DNA of 64,000 nt from an uncultured Sphingomonas sp. (GTDB lineage Bacteria > Pseudomonadota > Alphaproteobacteria > Sphingomonadales > Sphingomonadaceae), in assembly GCA_913775975.1 (NCBI GenBank), contig CAJYLQ010000015.1:1-64000 (forward strand), given 5' to 3'. Made by a program: the position numbers and the translations under genes. Every line of letters starts with the position of its first letter. The first letter of the stretch is position 1. A model generated the notes under the pieces. That model searched no databases and was not told where the DNA came from. It was given only the letters and a program-made list of their open reading frames with translations. This document shows positions 33,094-41,882 of this stretch, in pieces.

Positions 33094-34659
33094 ATGAGAC
33101 TGGTTGCCGTATCGGTGCTGCTCGGCACCCTGTCCCTCCCCACGATGTCAGTGGCGCAGGCGAAGGGTGAGCCGGTTCAAACGAGCGGAAACCCGATCCT
33201 TGCCGACGGGCGCTATTATTCGACCGATCCCGCACCGCTGGTCGATGGCGACACCCTGTACATCCTCACCGGCCGCGACGAGGCGCCGAAGGGCGTCAAC
33301 GACTTCATCATGAAGGAATGGCAGCTGCTCGCCACCAAGGATCCGGCGAGCGGCCGCTGGACGCACTACCCCGCGCTCGCCCGGCCGGAGGCGCTGTTCG
33401 CCTGGGCGGAGCCGGGCCGCGCCTATGCCGGCCAGATCGTGAAGGGCAAGGATGGCCGGTTCTGGCTCTATGCCCCCGTCCTGCAGCGCGATGGCGATGC
33501 GAAGGACCGGTTCGCGATCGGGGTCGCCGTGGCCAACGATCCGCGCGGGCCGTGGCGCGACGCGCATCCCGCCGGCCCGATCATCTCGCAGACGGTGCCG
33601 ATCGCCAACACGATCCAGAATATCGACCCGACCGTGCTGATCGACGACGATGGCCGCGTCTATATCTATTGGGGCACGTTCGGCCGACTGCGCGGCATGG
33701 AGCTGAAGGCCGACATGCTGACACCGGCCGGGCCGGAGCAGGTGATCGACGGGCTGACCGGCTTCTTCGAGGCGCCGTGGCTGATGAAGCGCAAGGGCGT
33801 CTATTACATGCTCTACGCGGGCAACAATGCCGGGCCCGACAGCCCGTGCACACCGGCGCTTTACCATGCCTGCCAGGCCTGGGGCACAGCAACCTCGCCG
33901 CTGGGCCCATGGACCTATCGCGGCGTGTTGCTGAAGCCGGTGTCCTCTACCACGTCCCATGCCGGCGCGGTGCAGTTCAAGGGCCAATGGTATCTCACCT
34001 ACCACACTGCCGATGCGGCGGGGGGCGGGCATTTCCGCCGCTCGGTCGCGATCGACCGGCTGGAGTGGGACGATAGCATCTCGCCGCCCGCGATCCGGTT
34101 GGTGACGCCGACGCGCGCACCCCGCCCCGCCCCCGCGCCATCGCGCAACATCGCACCGGCCGCCTTAGCGGTCGCGTCCGATCCGGTGCGGACGCAATTC
34201 TGGATCAAGGCGCTGAACGACGGCATCGTCCGCGAGGCGCCGCTGCCGCCCGACATGTGGAGCAGCTGGCGGGGCGAGGCCAATCCGGCGCGGCCTTGGG
34301 TGGAATATCGCTGGGCAAGGCCGGTCACGATGACCGGCAGCGCGATCCGCTTCTTCGCGGACCAACCTGCGGGAGCGCATGTCGGGGTCGCGCCGCCAGC
34401 GGCGTGGCACTTGGAATATTGGCGGGACGGGTGGAGGCCGGTGCCGGGTGCGCGGGGCTATGGCACGGCGATCGGCAGCGATCAGGGCGTGCGGTTTCCG
34501 CCTGTCACGACACGATGCCTGCGCGCCGTCTTCGACGCGTCGGGTTCGGCGGCTGAGGGGTATGCCGGGGTGGCGGTACAGGAATGGCAGGTCTTGGCGC
34601 CGACGCCACGACGCGCCGCGCCGGCTCCGGCTCCGGCGACGGCGGCCCCGTGCGGATAG
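33094..34659 (+). CDS. Secreted glycoside hydrolase family 43 protein with C-terminal discoidin-like region
   Basis: The 521-residue protein has a signal peptide (about 1-22, ending SVAQA). Its five-bladed GH43 propeller carries the three expected acidic residues: Asp45 (YYSTDPAPLV, base), Asp178 (NIDPTVLIDDDG, pKa modulator) and Glu226 (FFEAPWLM, acid). GH43 enzymes are mostly arabinofuranosidases or xylosidases. The last 150 residues (WVEYRWARPVTMTGSAIRFF, YWRDGWRPVPG) look like a galactose-binding/discoidin-type domain. It diverges from the DUF5695 gene. Exact linkage specificity cannot be read from the sequence. Confidence 0.88.
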   Translation: MRLVAVSVLLGTLSLPTMSVAQAKGEPVQTSGNPILADGRYYSTDPAPLVDGDTLYILTGRDEAPKGVNDFIMKEWQLLATKDPASGRWTHYPALARPEALFAWAEPGRAYAGQIVKGKDGRFWLYAPVLQRDGDAKDRFAIGVAVANDPRGPWRDAHPAGPIISQTVPIANTIQNIDPTVLIDDDGRVYIYWGTFGRLRGMELKADMLTPAGPEQVIDGLTGFFEAPWLMKRKGVYYMLYAGNNAGPDSPCTPALYHACQAWGTATSPLGPWTYRGVLLKPVSSTTSHAGAVQFKGQWYLTYHTADAAGGGHFRRSVAIDRLEWDDSISPPAIRLVTPTRAPRPAPAPSRNIAPAALAVASDPVRTQFWIKALNDGIVREAPLPPDMWSSWRGEANPARPWVEYRWARPVTMTGSAIRFFADQPAGAHVGVAPPAAWHLEYWRDGWRPVPGARGYGTAIGSDQGVRFPPVTTRCLRAVFDASGSAAEGYAGVAVQEWQVLAPTPRRAAPAPAPATAAPCG

Positions 34660-34689
34660 GTTGGGGCAATTCGAAGCCTGAGTGCGAAG

Positions 34690-34711
34690 CCCCTCCCCTT
34701 CAGGGGAGGGG
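34690..34711. terminator. Perfect palindrome between convergent genes
   Basis: CCCCTCCCCT (34690-34699) and AGGGGAGGGG (34702-34711) form a perfect 10-bp stem around a 2-base centre. It lies between the stops of the GH43 gene (34659) and the Lrp-type gene (34740). This G/C palindrome looks like a dispersed element common in sphingomonad genomes and could end transcription from both sides. Confidence 0.5.
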
Positions 34712-34739
34712 TGACAGAAACGCCGGCCCTTGCATTCCC

Positions 34740-35210
34740 TTACACCGGAAACGCCGTCGTATATTTCGTTAGCGACAGTGCGAAGTGCGATGACGCGCCG
34801 GCAACCGACGGATGGCCAAGCAGCGTGCCCATCAGGAATCCGTTGTAATCCGCCACGTCCGCCACGACGATCCGCAGCAGATAGTCCCAGTCGCCGGACA
34901 TGGAAAAGCTCTCCAGTATCTCCGGCCGCGAAGCGACGAAGGTCTCGAACGCCTGCCGCACCTCGGTCGCATGACTGCGCATACGCACGTTGCACAGCAC
35001 GTTGACGCCGCGCCCGACGCTGGCGGCATCGACCAGCCGGACCGTCCGCCCCAGCAGCCCCGACGCCTCCAGCGCCTTGACCCGTCGCCAGCACGAGGCC
35101 GCCGACGCTCCGACCCGCTCCGCCATCTCGGCATGGCTGATCGTCGCGTCCTCCTGCAACAGCGTCAGGATATCGCGGTCGATGCGATCCAGCTCCGGAA
35201 CCTTCTTCAA
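34740..35210 (-). CDS. Lrp/AsnC family transcriptional regulator
   Basis: The 156-residue regulator has an N-terminal winged helix (LDRIDRDILTLLQEDATISHAE, then VGASAASCWRRVKALE) and a C-terminal ligand-binding RAM domain with SFSMSGDWDYLLRIVVAD. It diverges from phenylalanine hydroxylase, so it is the likely sensor of an aromatic amino acid and regulator of the catabolic operon. The start appears to be TTG (35208-35210), because GGAGGA sits 5 bases upstream and the nearby ATG is out of frame. A GCAAATTTGC palindrome lies in the shared control region. Confidence 0.92.
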   Translation of the reverse strand: MKKVPELDRIDRDILTLLQEDATISHAEMAERVGASAASCWRRVKALEASGLLGRTVRLVDAASVGRGVNVLCNVRMRSHATEVRQAFETFVASRPEILESFSMSGDWDYLLRIVVADVADYNGFLMGTLLGHPSVAGASSHFALSLTKYTTAFPV

Positions 35211-35241
35211 GCCATTCCTCCAATCGCGCGCATTCTGTTCC

Positions 35242-35251
35242 GCAAATTTGC
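35242..35251. promoter_or_regulatory. Candidate Lrp-type operator upstream of phhA
   Basis: GCAAATTTGC is a perfect 10-bp palindrome in the AT-rich part of the 127-bp divergent region, about 32 bases before the regulator's TTG and about 87 before the phhA ATG. A CATAAT at 35293-35298 could be the phhA -10 element. Family operators are typically palindromes with an A/T centre. Confidence 0.4.
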
Positions 35252-35337
35252 CACATCGCGAAATATCATTCCAGCCTGACCCGAAAATCCGGCATAATTG
35301 ATACGAGCTTTCAGGCGGATCGTGTCATCATCGCGCC

Positions 35338-36216
35338 ATGAGCACCGCCCTCTCCCGCCCCGATGGCGCCGCCGCCGACTGGACGATCCCGCAAGGCTGG
35401 GATGCCTATACCGCGACCGAGCACGACACCTGGGATCGGCTGTTCGCGCGACAGGCGAAGATGCTGCGCGATCGCGCGACGCCGGAGTTTCTGGAGGGGC
35501 TCGACCGGCTGAAACTGTCCGACGGCGGCATTCCGGATTTCGAGCAACTGTCCGAACGGCTGATGAAGGCGACCGGATGGCAGGTGGTGGCGGTGCCCGG
35601 CCTGGTGCCGGACGACGTATTCTTCGACCATCTCGCCAACCGCCGCTTCGTCGCGGGCAACTTCATCCGCACGCCCGAACAGTTCGACTATCTGGAGGAG
35701 CCGGACGTCTTCCACGACGTGTTCGGCCATGTGCCGCTGCTCGCGAACCCGGTCTTCGCGGATTACATGCAGGCCTATGGCCAGGGCGGCCAGCGCGCCG
35801 CCGCGATGGGCGCGATCGACAAGCTGGCGCGGCTTTACTGGTATACGGTGGAGTTCGGGCTGGTCCGCGCGGGTGACGGGCTGAAGCTGTACGGCGCGGG
35901 CATCGTCTCCTCCTATACCGAGTCGGTGTTCGCTCTGGACGATCCGTCGCCCAACCGCCTCGGCTTCGACCTGCAGCGGCTGATGCGGACCAAGTACCGG
36001 ATCGACGATTTCCAGCAGAACTATTTCGTCATCGACAGTTTCGAACAGCTGCTCGACGCGACGCTGAACACCGATTTCGGGCCACTCTACGCCGAACTGG
36101 CCGACGCGCCCGATATCGAGATCGAGACGATCCTGCCGACCGATCGCGTCTTCACGCACGGAACACAGGCCTATGCCCGCGCCAAGGCGCCCGCCCCAAC
36201 CCCTTCTCCTCGCTGA
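35338..36216 (+). CDS. phhA: Phenylalanine-4-hydroxylase
   Basis: The 292-residue enzyme hydroxylates phenylalanine to tyrosine using Fe(II), tetrahydropterin and O2. The iron ligands are visible as His126 and His131 in FHDVFGHVPLL and Glu172 in YWYTVEFGL. The protein lacks a regulatory domain, as usual in bacteria. The pterin-recycling dehydratase phhB is not in the window. It is the first gene of the phenylalanine/tyrosine degradation cluster, with hppD beginning 13 bases later. Confidence 0.95.
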   Translation: MSTALSRPDGAAADWTIPQGWDAYTATEHDTWDRLFARQAKMLRDRATPEFLEGLDRLKLSDGGIPDFEQLSERLMKATGWQVVAVPGLVPDDVFFDHLANRRFVAGNFIRTPEQFDYLEEPDVFHDVFGHVPLLANPVFADYMQAYGQGGQRAAAMGAIDKLARLYWYTVEFGLVRAGDGLKLYGAGIVSSYTESVFALDDPSPNRLGFDLQRLMRTKYRIDDFQQNYFVIDSFEQLLDATLNTDFGPLYAELADAPDIEIETILPTDRVFTHGTQAYARAKAPAPTPSPR

Positions 36217-36229
36217 AAGGCCGGACATC

Positions 36230-37294
36230 ATGACTGCCACCGATGCCAACAATCCGCTGGGCCTCGACGGGTTCGAGTTCTGCGAGTTCACCTCGCCTGA
36301 TCCCGACACGCTGGCGCAGCAGTTCGAGGCGATGGGCTTCGTCCCCTCGCACCGCCATCCGTCGAAGGACGTGACCCGCTATCGGCAGGGTCGCATCAAC
36401 CTGCTGCTGAACCAGGAGGCGGCGGGCCAGGCGGCGGATTTCCGCGCGGCGCACGGACCGTCCGCCAGCGGCATGGCGTTCCGCGTCGCCGATCCCGCCT
36501 CGGCCTATGACCATGCGCTGGCCGAGGGCGCGAAGCCGGTGGACGCGGCGGCGGGGACGCTGGGCGCGAACAGCCATGCGATCGAGGGGATCGGCGGCAG
36601 CTATCTCTATCTCGTGAAGGCGGGCGAGGACCTGTACGCCGGCTGGACCGAGATTCCGGGCTGGCAGGACGCGGCGGCGGCGAACGGCGTCGGCCTCGAC
36701 CTGCTCGACCACCTGACCCACAATGTCCGGCGTGGCGAGATGCGGACCTGGTCGACTTTCTACGCCAAGCTGTTCGGCTTTCAGGAGCAGAAGTATTTCG
36801 ACATCAAGGGCAAGGCGACCGGCCTGTTCAGCCAGGCGATGATTGCCCCCGACGGCGCGATCCGCATCCCGCTGAACGAGAGCCAGGACGAGAAGAGCCA
36901 GATCGAGGAATTCATCCGCGAATATCAGGGCGAGGGTATCCAGCACCTCGCGCTGACGACCGACGATATCTACGGCACGGTCGAAAAGCTGCGCGCGCGC
37001 GGCGTGCGGCTGCAGGACACGATCGAGACCTATTACGAACTGGTCGACAAGCGCGTGCCGGGCCATGGCGAGGACCTCGACCGGCTGAAGCGGAACCGCA
37101 TCCTGATCGACGGCAATGTCGGCGAGGAGGGTATCCTGCTCCAGATCTTTACCGAGAACATGGTCGGGCCGATCTTCTTCGAGATCATCCAGCGCAAGGG
37201 CAATCAGGGGTTCGGCAACGGGAACTTCCAGGCGCTGTTCGAGAGCATCGAACTGGACCAGATCCGGCGCGGTGTCATCACGGTGGATGCCTGA
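36230..37294 (+). CDS. hppD: 4-Hydroxyphenylpyruvate dioxygenase
   Basis: The 354-residue enzyme converts 4-hydroxyphenylpyruvate to homogentisate. It has the two vicinal-oxygen-chelate halves, with DHLTHNVRRGEM (iron ligand His), GIQHLALTTDDI (second His) and the C-terminal EIIQRKGNQGFGNGNFQALF, whose Glu is the third ligand and whose Phe-rich helix gates the site. The ATG at 36230 gives the family's N-terminus. A dispersed inverted repeat separates it from hmgA. Confidence 0.96.
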   Translation: MTATDANNPLGLDGFEFCEFTSPDPDTLAQQFEAMGFVPSHRHPSKDVTRYRQGRINLLLNQEAAGQAADFRAAHGPSASGMAFRVADPASAYDHALAEGAKPVDAAAGTLGANSHAIEGIGGSYLYLVKAGEDLYAGWTEIPGWQDAAAANGVGLDLLDHLTHNVRRGEMRTWSTFYAKLFGFQEQKYFDIKGKATGLFSQAMIAPDGAIRIPLNESQDEKSQIEEFIREYQGEGIQHLALTTDDIYGTVEKLRARGVRLQDTIETYYELVDKRVPGHGEDLDRLKRNRILIDGNVGEEGILLQIFTENMVGPIFFEIIQRKGNQGFGNGNFQALFESIELDQIRRGVITVDA

Positions 37295-37302
37295 CCCATC
37301 CT

Positions 37303-37396
37303 GTTATCCCCGCGCGGGCGGGGATCCATTCACGCTGAGGCTCGCGAGAGAAGCGCGCCGCCAGTGCGTCTGGATCCCCGCCTGCGCGGGAATGAC
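37303..37396. repeat. Dispersed palindromic element (GGGGATCCA-ended inverted repeat)
   Basis: The arms at 37303-37328 and 37371-37396 are 26 bases long and match as inverted repeats at 23 of 26 positions. Each arm carries CCCCGC...GCGGGG-like sub-palindromes ending in GGATCCA/TGGATCC. The 42-base centre is non-coding. The element fills most of the hppD-hmgA gap. It resembles REP-like repeats frequent in sphingomonad genomes and could form a long mRNA hairpin that lowers expression of hmgA relative to hppD. Confidence 0.7.
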
Positions 37397-37441
37397 GATA
37401 AGGCTATAGGAAGAGTATAGCGGACAGGAGAGGCACACCGG

Positions 37442-38731
37442 ATGACCAACCTCTACACCCCCGGCTTCGGCAATCACAACGCCACCGAGGCGGTGCCCGG
37501 CGCTTTGCCAGTCGGTCGCAATTCGCCGCAGCACGTGCCCTTCGGCCTGTATGCCGAGCAGCTGTCCGGCACCGCCTTCACCGCGCCACGCGCGGAGAAC
37601 CGGCGGACGTGGCTCTATCGCCTGCGCCCGACCGCGCAGCATCCCGCCTTCACCCGCTATGACGGCGCGCCGCATCTGAAGAGCGCGCCGTTCGACGGAA
37701 TGCCCCCCAGCCCCAACCGGATGCGCTGGGACCCGCTGCCTTATCCCGATGCCGCGATCGACTGGGTGGACGGTCTCGTCACCTATGGCGGCACCGGCAG
37801 CGTCGCGGACCAGTCGGGCGTCGGCATCCATCTGTACGCCGCGACGCGCGACATGGACCGCGCCTTCTTCTCATCGGATGGGGAATTGCTGATCGTACCG
37901 CAGGAGGGCGCGCTGGCGATCGATACGGAACTGGGTCGGATCGACGTCGCGCCGCTGCAGATCGCGCTGATCCCGCGCGGCGTGCGATTCCGCGTCCGCC
38001 TGCCCGATGGCCGCGCGCGCGGCTATGTCTGCGAGAATTATGGCGCGCTGTTCCGCCTGCCCGATCTCGGCCCGATCGGTGCCAACGGCCTTGCCAATCC
38101 ACGCGACTTCGAAACGCCCGTCGCCTGGTTCGAGGATCGCGACGAGGCGACGGAGGTCATTCAGAAATTCCAGGGCGGCCTTTGGACGACGACGCTGGAC
38201 CATTCGCCGTTCGACGTGGTGGCCTGGCACGGCAATCTCGCGCCGTGCCGCTACGACCTCAATCGCTTCAACACGATCAACACCGTGTCGTTCGACCATC
38301 CCGATCCGTCGATCTTCACCGTGCTGACCAGCCCCAGCGACACGCCGGGCACCGCCAATTGCGACTTCGTCATCTTCCCGCCCCGCTGGATGGTGGCGGA
38401 GGACACGTTCCGCCCGCCCTGGTTCCACCGCAACGTGATGAGCGAATTCATGGGCCTCATCACCGGCGCATATGACGCGAAGGAGGGCGGCTTCGCCCCC
38501 GGCGGCGCGTCACTCCACAACCAGATGAACGGCCATGGCCCGGATCAGGCCAGTTATCAAAAGGCGGTCACGGCCGACCTCAAGCCCCACAGGATCAGCG
38601 ACACCATGGCGTTCATGTTCGAAACCCGCCACGTCGTCCGCCCCACGCGATGGGCGGCGGAAAGCCCGACGATGCAGCTCGACTATGACGATGTCTGGGC
38701 GGGCTTTGCCAAGGCGGAGCTGCCGCGATGA
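37442..38731 (+). CDS. hmgA: Homogentisate 1,2-dioxygenase
   Basis: The 429-residue cupin-type Fe(II) enzyme opens the homogentisate ring to give maleylacetoacetate. Typical segments are the N-terminal [13 protein letters not shown] (usually xGFGNxxxSEA), [14 protein letters not shown], the iron-binding region [20 protein letters not shown] and [10 protein letters not shown], and the C-terminal [11 protein letters not shown]. The ATG has GGAGAGG upstream. Its stop overlaps the fahA start. Confidence 0.97.
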   Translation: MTNLYTPGFGNHNATEAVPGALPVGRNSPQHVPFGLYAEQLSGTAFTAPRAENRRTWLYRLRPTAQHPAFTRYDGAPHLKSAPFDGMPPSPNRMRWDPLPYPDAAIDWVDGLVTYGGTGSVADQSGVGIHLYAATRDMDRAFFSSDGELLIVPQEGALAIDTELGRIDVAPLQIALIPRGVRFRVRLPDGRARGYVCENYGALFRLPDLGPIGANGLANPRDFETPVAWFEDRDEATEVIQKFQGGLWTTTLDHSPFDVVAWHGNLAPCRYDLNRFNTINTVSFDHPDPSIFTVLTSPSDTPGTANCDFVIFPPRWMVAEDTFRPPWFHRNVMSEFMGLITGAYDAKEGGFAPGGASLHNQMNGHGPDQASYQKAVTADLKPHRISDTMAFMFETRHVVRPTRWAAESPTMQLDYDDVWAGFAKAELPR

Positions 38732-40026
38732 TCGACGAAACCCACGATCCCGCCCGCACCAGCTGGCTGGACGGCGCAAACGGCCATGGCGATTTCCCGA
38801 TCCAGAACCTGCCGCTCGGCATCTTCTCGCACGGCACGGAGCCGCCGCGTGGCGGTATCGCGATCGGCAACCATATCCTCGATCTCGCCGCGCTCGCCCG
38901 GACCGGCCTGCTGGAAGGCGAGGCGCAGATGGCTGCCGAGGCTGCCTCGGGCGAGACGCTGAACCCGCTGCTGGCAATGGGCGCGGCGCCGCGGCGGGTG
39001 CTGCGGCGGCGCGTGTCGACGCTGTTGTCCGATCCGGCATTCCGCACGCAAATGGAACCGCTGCTCCACCGCGCCGATGCCTGCACCCTGCACCTGCCGG
39101 CGCGGATCGGCGATTATACCGATTTCTATGTCGGCATCCATCACGCGACCAATATCGGCAAGCTGTTCCGCCCCGACAATCCGCTGCTGCCCAACTACAA
39201 GCATGTTCCGATCGGCTATCACGGCCGCGCGTCCTCCGTCCGCGTATCGGGGACGCCGCTGGTGCGTCCGCGCGGGCAGGTGAAGGCGCCGGATGCCGAC
39301 GCCCCCACGCTCGCTCCCACCCGCCGGCTCGATTACGAGCTGGAGATGGGCGTGTGGATCGGCGGCACCAATCCGCTCGGCACGCCGGTGCCGATCGCGC
39401 AGGCGGACGACCGGATCGCCGGCCTGTCGCTTCTGAACGATTGGTCGGCGCGTGACGTGCAGGCGTGGGAGTATCAGCCGCTGGGGCCCTTCCTCGCCAA
39501 GAACTTCCTGACCACCGTCTCGCCCTGGATCGTCACCGCAGAAGCGCTCGCCCCCTTCCGCATCGCACAGCCGCCCCGGCCGGATGGCGACCCCGCGCCC
39601 CTGCCTTACCTCCTCGACGAGGCGGATCAGCAGGCTGGCGCCTTCGCGATCACGCTGGACGTCGCGATCCAGACCGGGCGGATGCGCGATTCGAAGAGCC
39701 CGCCCTTCCGCCTGAGCCGGGGGCCCGCAGCGAACATGTACTGGACGGTCGCGCAAATGGTCGCGCACCACGCGGTCAACGGTTGCGACCTCAATCCCGG
39801 CGACCTGCTGGGCACTGGCACCATCTCGGCCGCGACGCGCGACGGCTATGGCAGCCTGATGGAACTCGGCCGCGCCGGCGCGCAGCCCGTCATCCTGCCG
39901 ACCGGCGAGACGCGCGCCTTTCTGGAGGACGGCGACACGCTGATCCTGTCCGGCCGCGCCGAGGCACCGGGCCGGGTGCCGATTGGCTTTGGCGCGTGCA
40001 GCGGCACGGTGGAGCCGGCGCGGTGA
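38728..40026 (+). CDS. fahA: Fumarylacetoacetase
   Basis: The 432-residue enzyme hydrolyses fumarylacetoacetate to fumarate and acetoacetate, the last step of tyrosine degradation. It shows the N-terminal [20 protein letters not shown], the catalytic-domain [18 protein letters not shown], the metal-binding [13 protein letters not shown] and [19 protein letters not shown]. The ATG overlaps the hmgA stop and its own stop overlaps the maiA GTG, which indicates tight coupling. Confidence 0.97.
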   Translation: MIDETHDPARTSWLDGANGHGDFPIQNLPLGIFSHGTEPPRGGIAIGNHILDLAALARTGLLEGEAQMAAEAASGETLNPLLAMGAAPRRVLRRRVSTLLSDPAFRTQMEPLLHRADACTLHLPARIGDYTDFYVGIHHATNIGKLFRPDNPLLPNYKHVPIGYHGRASSVRVSGTPLVRPRGQVKAPDADAPTLAPTRRLDYELEMGVWIGGTNPLGTPVPIAQADDRIAGLSLLNDWSARDVQAWEYQPLGPFLAKNFLTTVSPWIVTAEALAPFRIAQPPRPDGDPAPLPYLLDEADQQAGAFAITLDVAIQTGRMRDSKSPPFRLSRGPAANMYWTVAQMVAHHAVNGCDLNPGDLLGTGTISAATRDGYGSLMELGRAGAQPVILPTGETRAFLEDGDTLILSGRAEAPGRVPIGFGACSGTVEPAR

Positions 40027-40661
40027 CGCTGCGCCTGCACGGCTATTGGCGATCGGGCGCGGCGTGGCGGGTGCGCATCGCGCTCGCGCTCAAGGGGCTG
40101 GAATACGACACGGTGACGCACGATCTGCGTATCGGCGCGCACCGTGAACCGGACTATGCCGCACTGAACCCGCAGCGCCTGGTCCCCGCGCTGGAGAAGG
40201 ACGATGGTGCCCTGACGCAGAGCCCCGCGATCCTCGAATGGCTGGAGGAGGTGCATCCCGCCCCGCCGCTGCTGCCGGCGGATACGAGGGGTCGGGCGAT
40301 CGTGCGCGGGATGGCCGCGCTGATCGGATGCGACGTCCATCCGATCAACAATCTGCGCGTGCTCAACGCCCTGCGAGAAGACATGCATGCGGACGAGGCC
40401 GCCGTGTCCGGCTGGATCACCCGCTGGATCACGGACGGTTTCGCGGCGCTGGAGACGCTGGTCGCGCGCCATGGCGACGGTTTCGCCTATGGCGACACGC
40501 CGACACTGGCGGACTGCTATCTGCTGCCGCAAATCTATTCCGCGCGGCGCTTCGCGGTGGACCTGACGCCGTTTCCGGGCATCGTCGCCGCAGGCGATCG
40601 ACTGGCCGCGCTGCCCGCCGTCGCGCCCACCTGCCCGGATGCGCAGCCGGACGCGTCATGA
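40023..40661 (+). CDS. maiA: Maleylacetoacetate isomerase (zeta-class GST)
   Basis: The 212-residue glutathione-dependent isomerase converts maleylacetoacetate to fumarylacetoacetate. The zeta signature appears as SGAAWRVRIALALKG near the N-terminus, with NPQRLVPALE and QSPAILEWLEE for glutathione binding and CDVHPINNLRVL in the helical domain. Translation begins at a GTG overlapping the fahA stop (40023-40026), since no ATG is near. It is coupled to the downstream Rieske gene by ATGA. Confidence 0.93.
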   Translation: MTLRLHGYWRSGAAWRVRIALALKGLEYDTVTHDLRIGAHREPDYAALNPQRLVPALEKDDGALTQSPAILEWLEEVHPAPPLLPADTRGRAIVRGMAALIGCDVHPINNLRVLNALREDMHADEAAVSGWITRWITDGFAALETLVARHGDGFAYGDTPTLADCYLLPQIYSARRFAVDLTPFPGIVAAGDRLAALPAVAPTCPDAQPDAS

Positions 40662-41029
40662 TCGACGCGACGCGCCTGACCGAAACCCCCGCCGGCATCC
40701 GGCTCGGCCCGCTTTCCGCGATCGGCGACGGTGCCGCGCGCAACTATGTCCTTCAGATGCGGGCGGGCCGGTTTCACGGCTTCATCGTCCGGCGCGGCGA
40801 CGCCGTGTTCGGCTATGTCGATCGCTGCCCGCATATGGGCCTGCCGCTGGCGCAGGTGCTGGACGAATATCTGACGCCGTCCGGCGATCTGATCGCGTGT
40901 AGCTGGCACGCCGCGCTATTCCGGATCGCGGACGGCCGTTGCGTCGGCGGCCCCTGCAACGGCGCCGCGCTGACGCGCTGGCCCGTCACCGTGGCGGATG
41001 GCGAGATCCTGACGGGACCAGCCGGCTGA
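40658..41029 (+). CDS. Rieske 2Fe-2S ferredoxin-like protein
   Basis: The 123-residue protein holds a Rieske cluster motif: CPHMGLPL (Cys-x-His) and CSWHAALF (Cys-x-x-His). There is no signal peptide or catalytic oxygenase domain, so it is a small soluble electron-transfer protein. The ATG overlaps the maiA stop, placing it in the tyrosine-degradation operon, although none of the classical steps needs a Rieske protein. It may serve an unidentified oxygenase. The ATGA coupling is strong evidence of co-expression. Confidence 0.88.
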   Translation: MIDATRLTETPAGIRLGPLSAIGDGAARNYVLQMRAGRFHGFIVRRGDAVFGYVDRCPHMGLPLAQVLDEYLTPSGDLIACSWHAALFRIADGRCVGGPCNGAALTRWPVTVADGEILTGPAG

Positions 41030-41112
41030 AATTTCGGTAATCCGGCGCCACGGCAGCATCGTCCGCATGGATCGGGCGTTCCGACCCTGACCGTATCGGG
41101 AAGGACGTGGGC

Positions 41113-41880
41113 ATGACGAAGCGGACAGTGGTGGTGACGGGCGCGGAGTCAGGAATCGGCGCGGCCTGTGCCGCAGCCTTCGGCGCAGAGGGCGATCGCG
41201 TCGCCATCCTCTACCACACCGATCATGACGAGGCTGCCCGCAGCGCCGACGCCGTCCGCGCCGCCGGGGGAGAGGCGATGACGATAGAGGCGCATGTCGA
41301 CGAGGAAGCGTCCGTCGCCGCCGCCTTCGCGAAGGTGGAGGCAGCCTGGGGCCCTGCCGATACGCTGGTCAACTCCGCCGGACTGAACATGAGCGGGGTG
41401 GCGGTGCGCGACATGACGCTGGACCAGTGGCAGCGCCTGCTGAATGTGGACCTGACCGGCGCGTTCCTGACCTCCCGCCGGTTTCTGTCCGGGCGGAGTG
41501 ATGCCGGAGGTGCGGCGACGATCACGCACATCTCGTCGATCCACGCCTTTGCCGTGCGCGCGGGCGGTGCGGATTATTGCGCGGCCAAGGGCGGGCTCTC
41601 CAACCTCGTGGAAACGCTCGCGATCGAAGAGGCGAAGCGCGGCATCCGCGTCAATGCGATCCAGCCCGGCATGATCCTGACCCCGATGAACGCGCGCGCG
41701 ACCGAGGATGCCGACTATCGTCGCAAGCTGGAGGCCAACATCCCCATGGGCCGCGCCGGCACGGCGGCGGAGGTCGCGGACCTCGCCGTATTCCTCGCCT
41801 CCGACCGGGCGCGCTACATCACTGGCGCGCGGATCACGATCGACGGCGGGCTGTCACTGTTGCAGGCGCTGGGAGCGTAA
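41113..41880 (+). CDS. Short-chain dehydrogenase/reductase (glucose 1-dehydrogenase-like)
   Basis: The 255-residue NAD(P)-dependent enzyme has the Rossmann motif TGAESGIGAA, the NSAG motif, catalytic Ser in THISSIHAF and Tyr-x3-Lys in DYCAAKGG. The C-terminal YITGARITIDGGLSL is typical of the sugar-dehydrogenase branch. I chose the ATG at 41113 over an upstream GTG because GGAAGGA lies at a better distance. It is 2 bases from the start of a glycosidase-like gene, suggesting oxidation of the sugar that enzyme releases. Confidence 0.88.
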   Translation: MTKRTVVVTGAESGIGAACAAAFGAEGDRVAILYHTDHDEAARSADAVRAAGGEAMTIEAHVDEEASVAAAFAKVEAAWGPADTLVNSAGLNMSGVAVRDMTLDQWQRLLNVDLTGAFLTSRRFLSGRSDAGGAATITHISSIHAFAVRAGGADYCAAKGGLSNLVETLAIEEAKRGIRVNAIQPGMILTPMNARATEDADYRRKLEANIPMGRAGTAAEVADLAVFLASDRARYITGARITIDGGLSLLQALGA

Positions 41881-41882
41881 CG

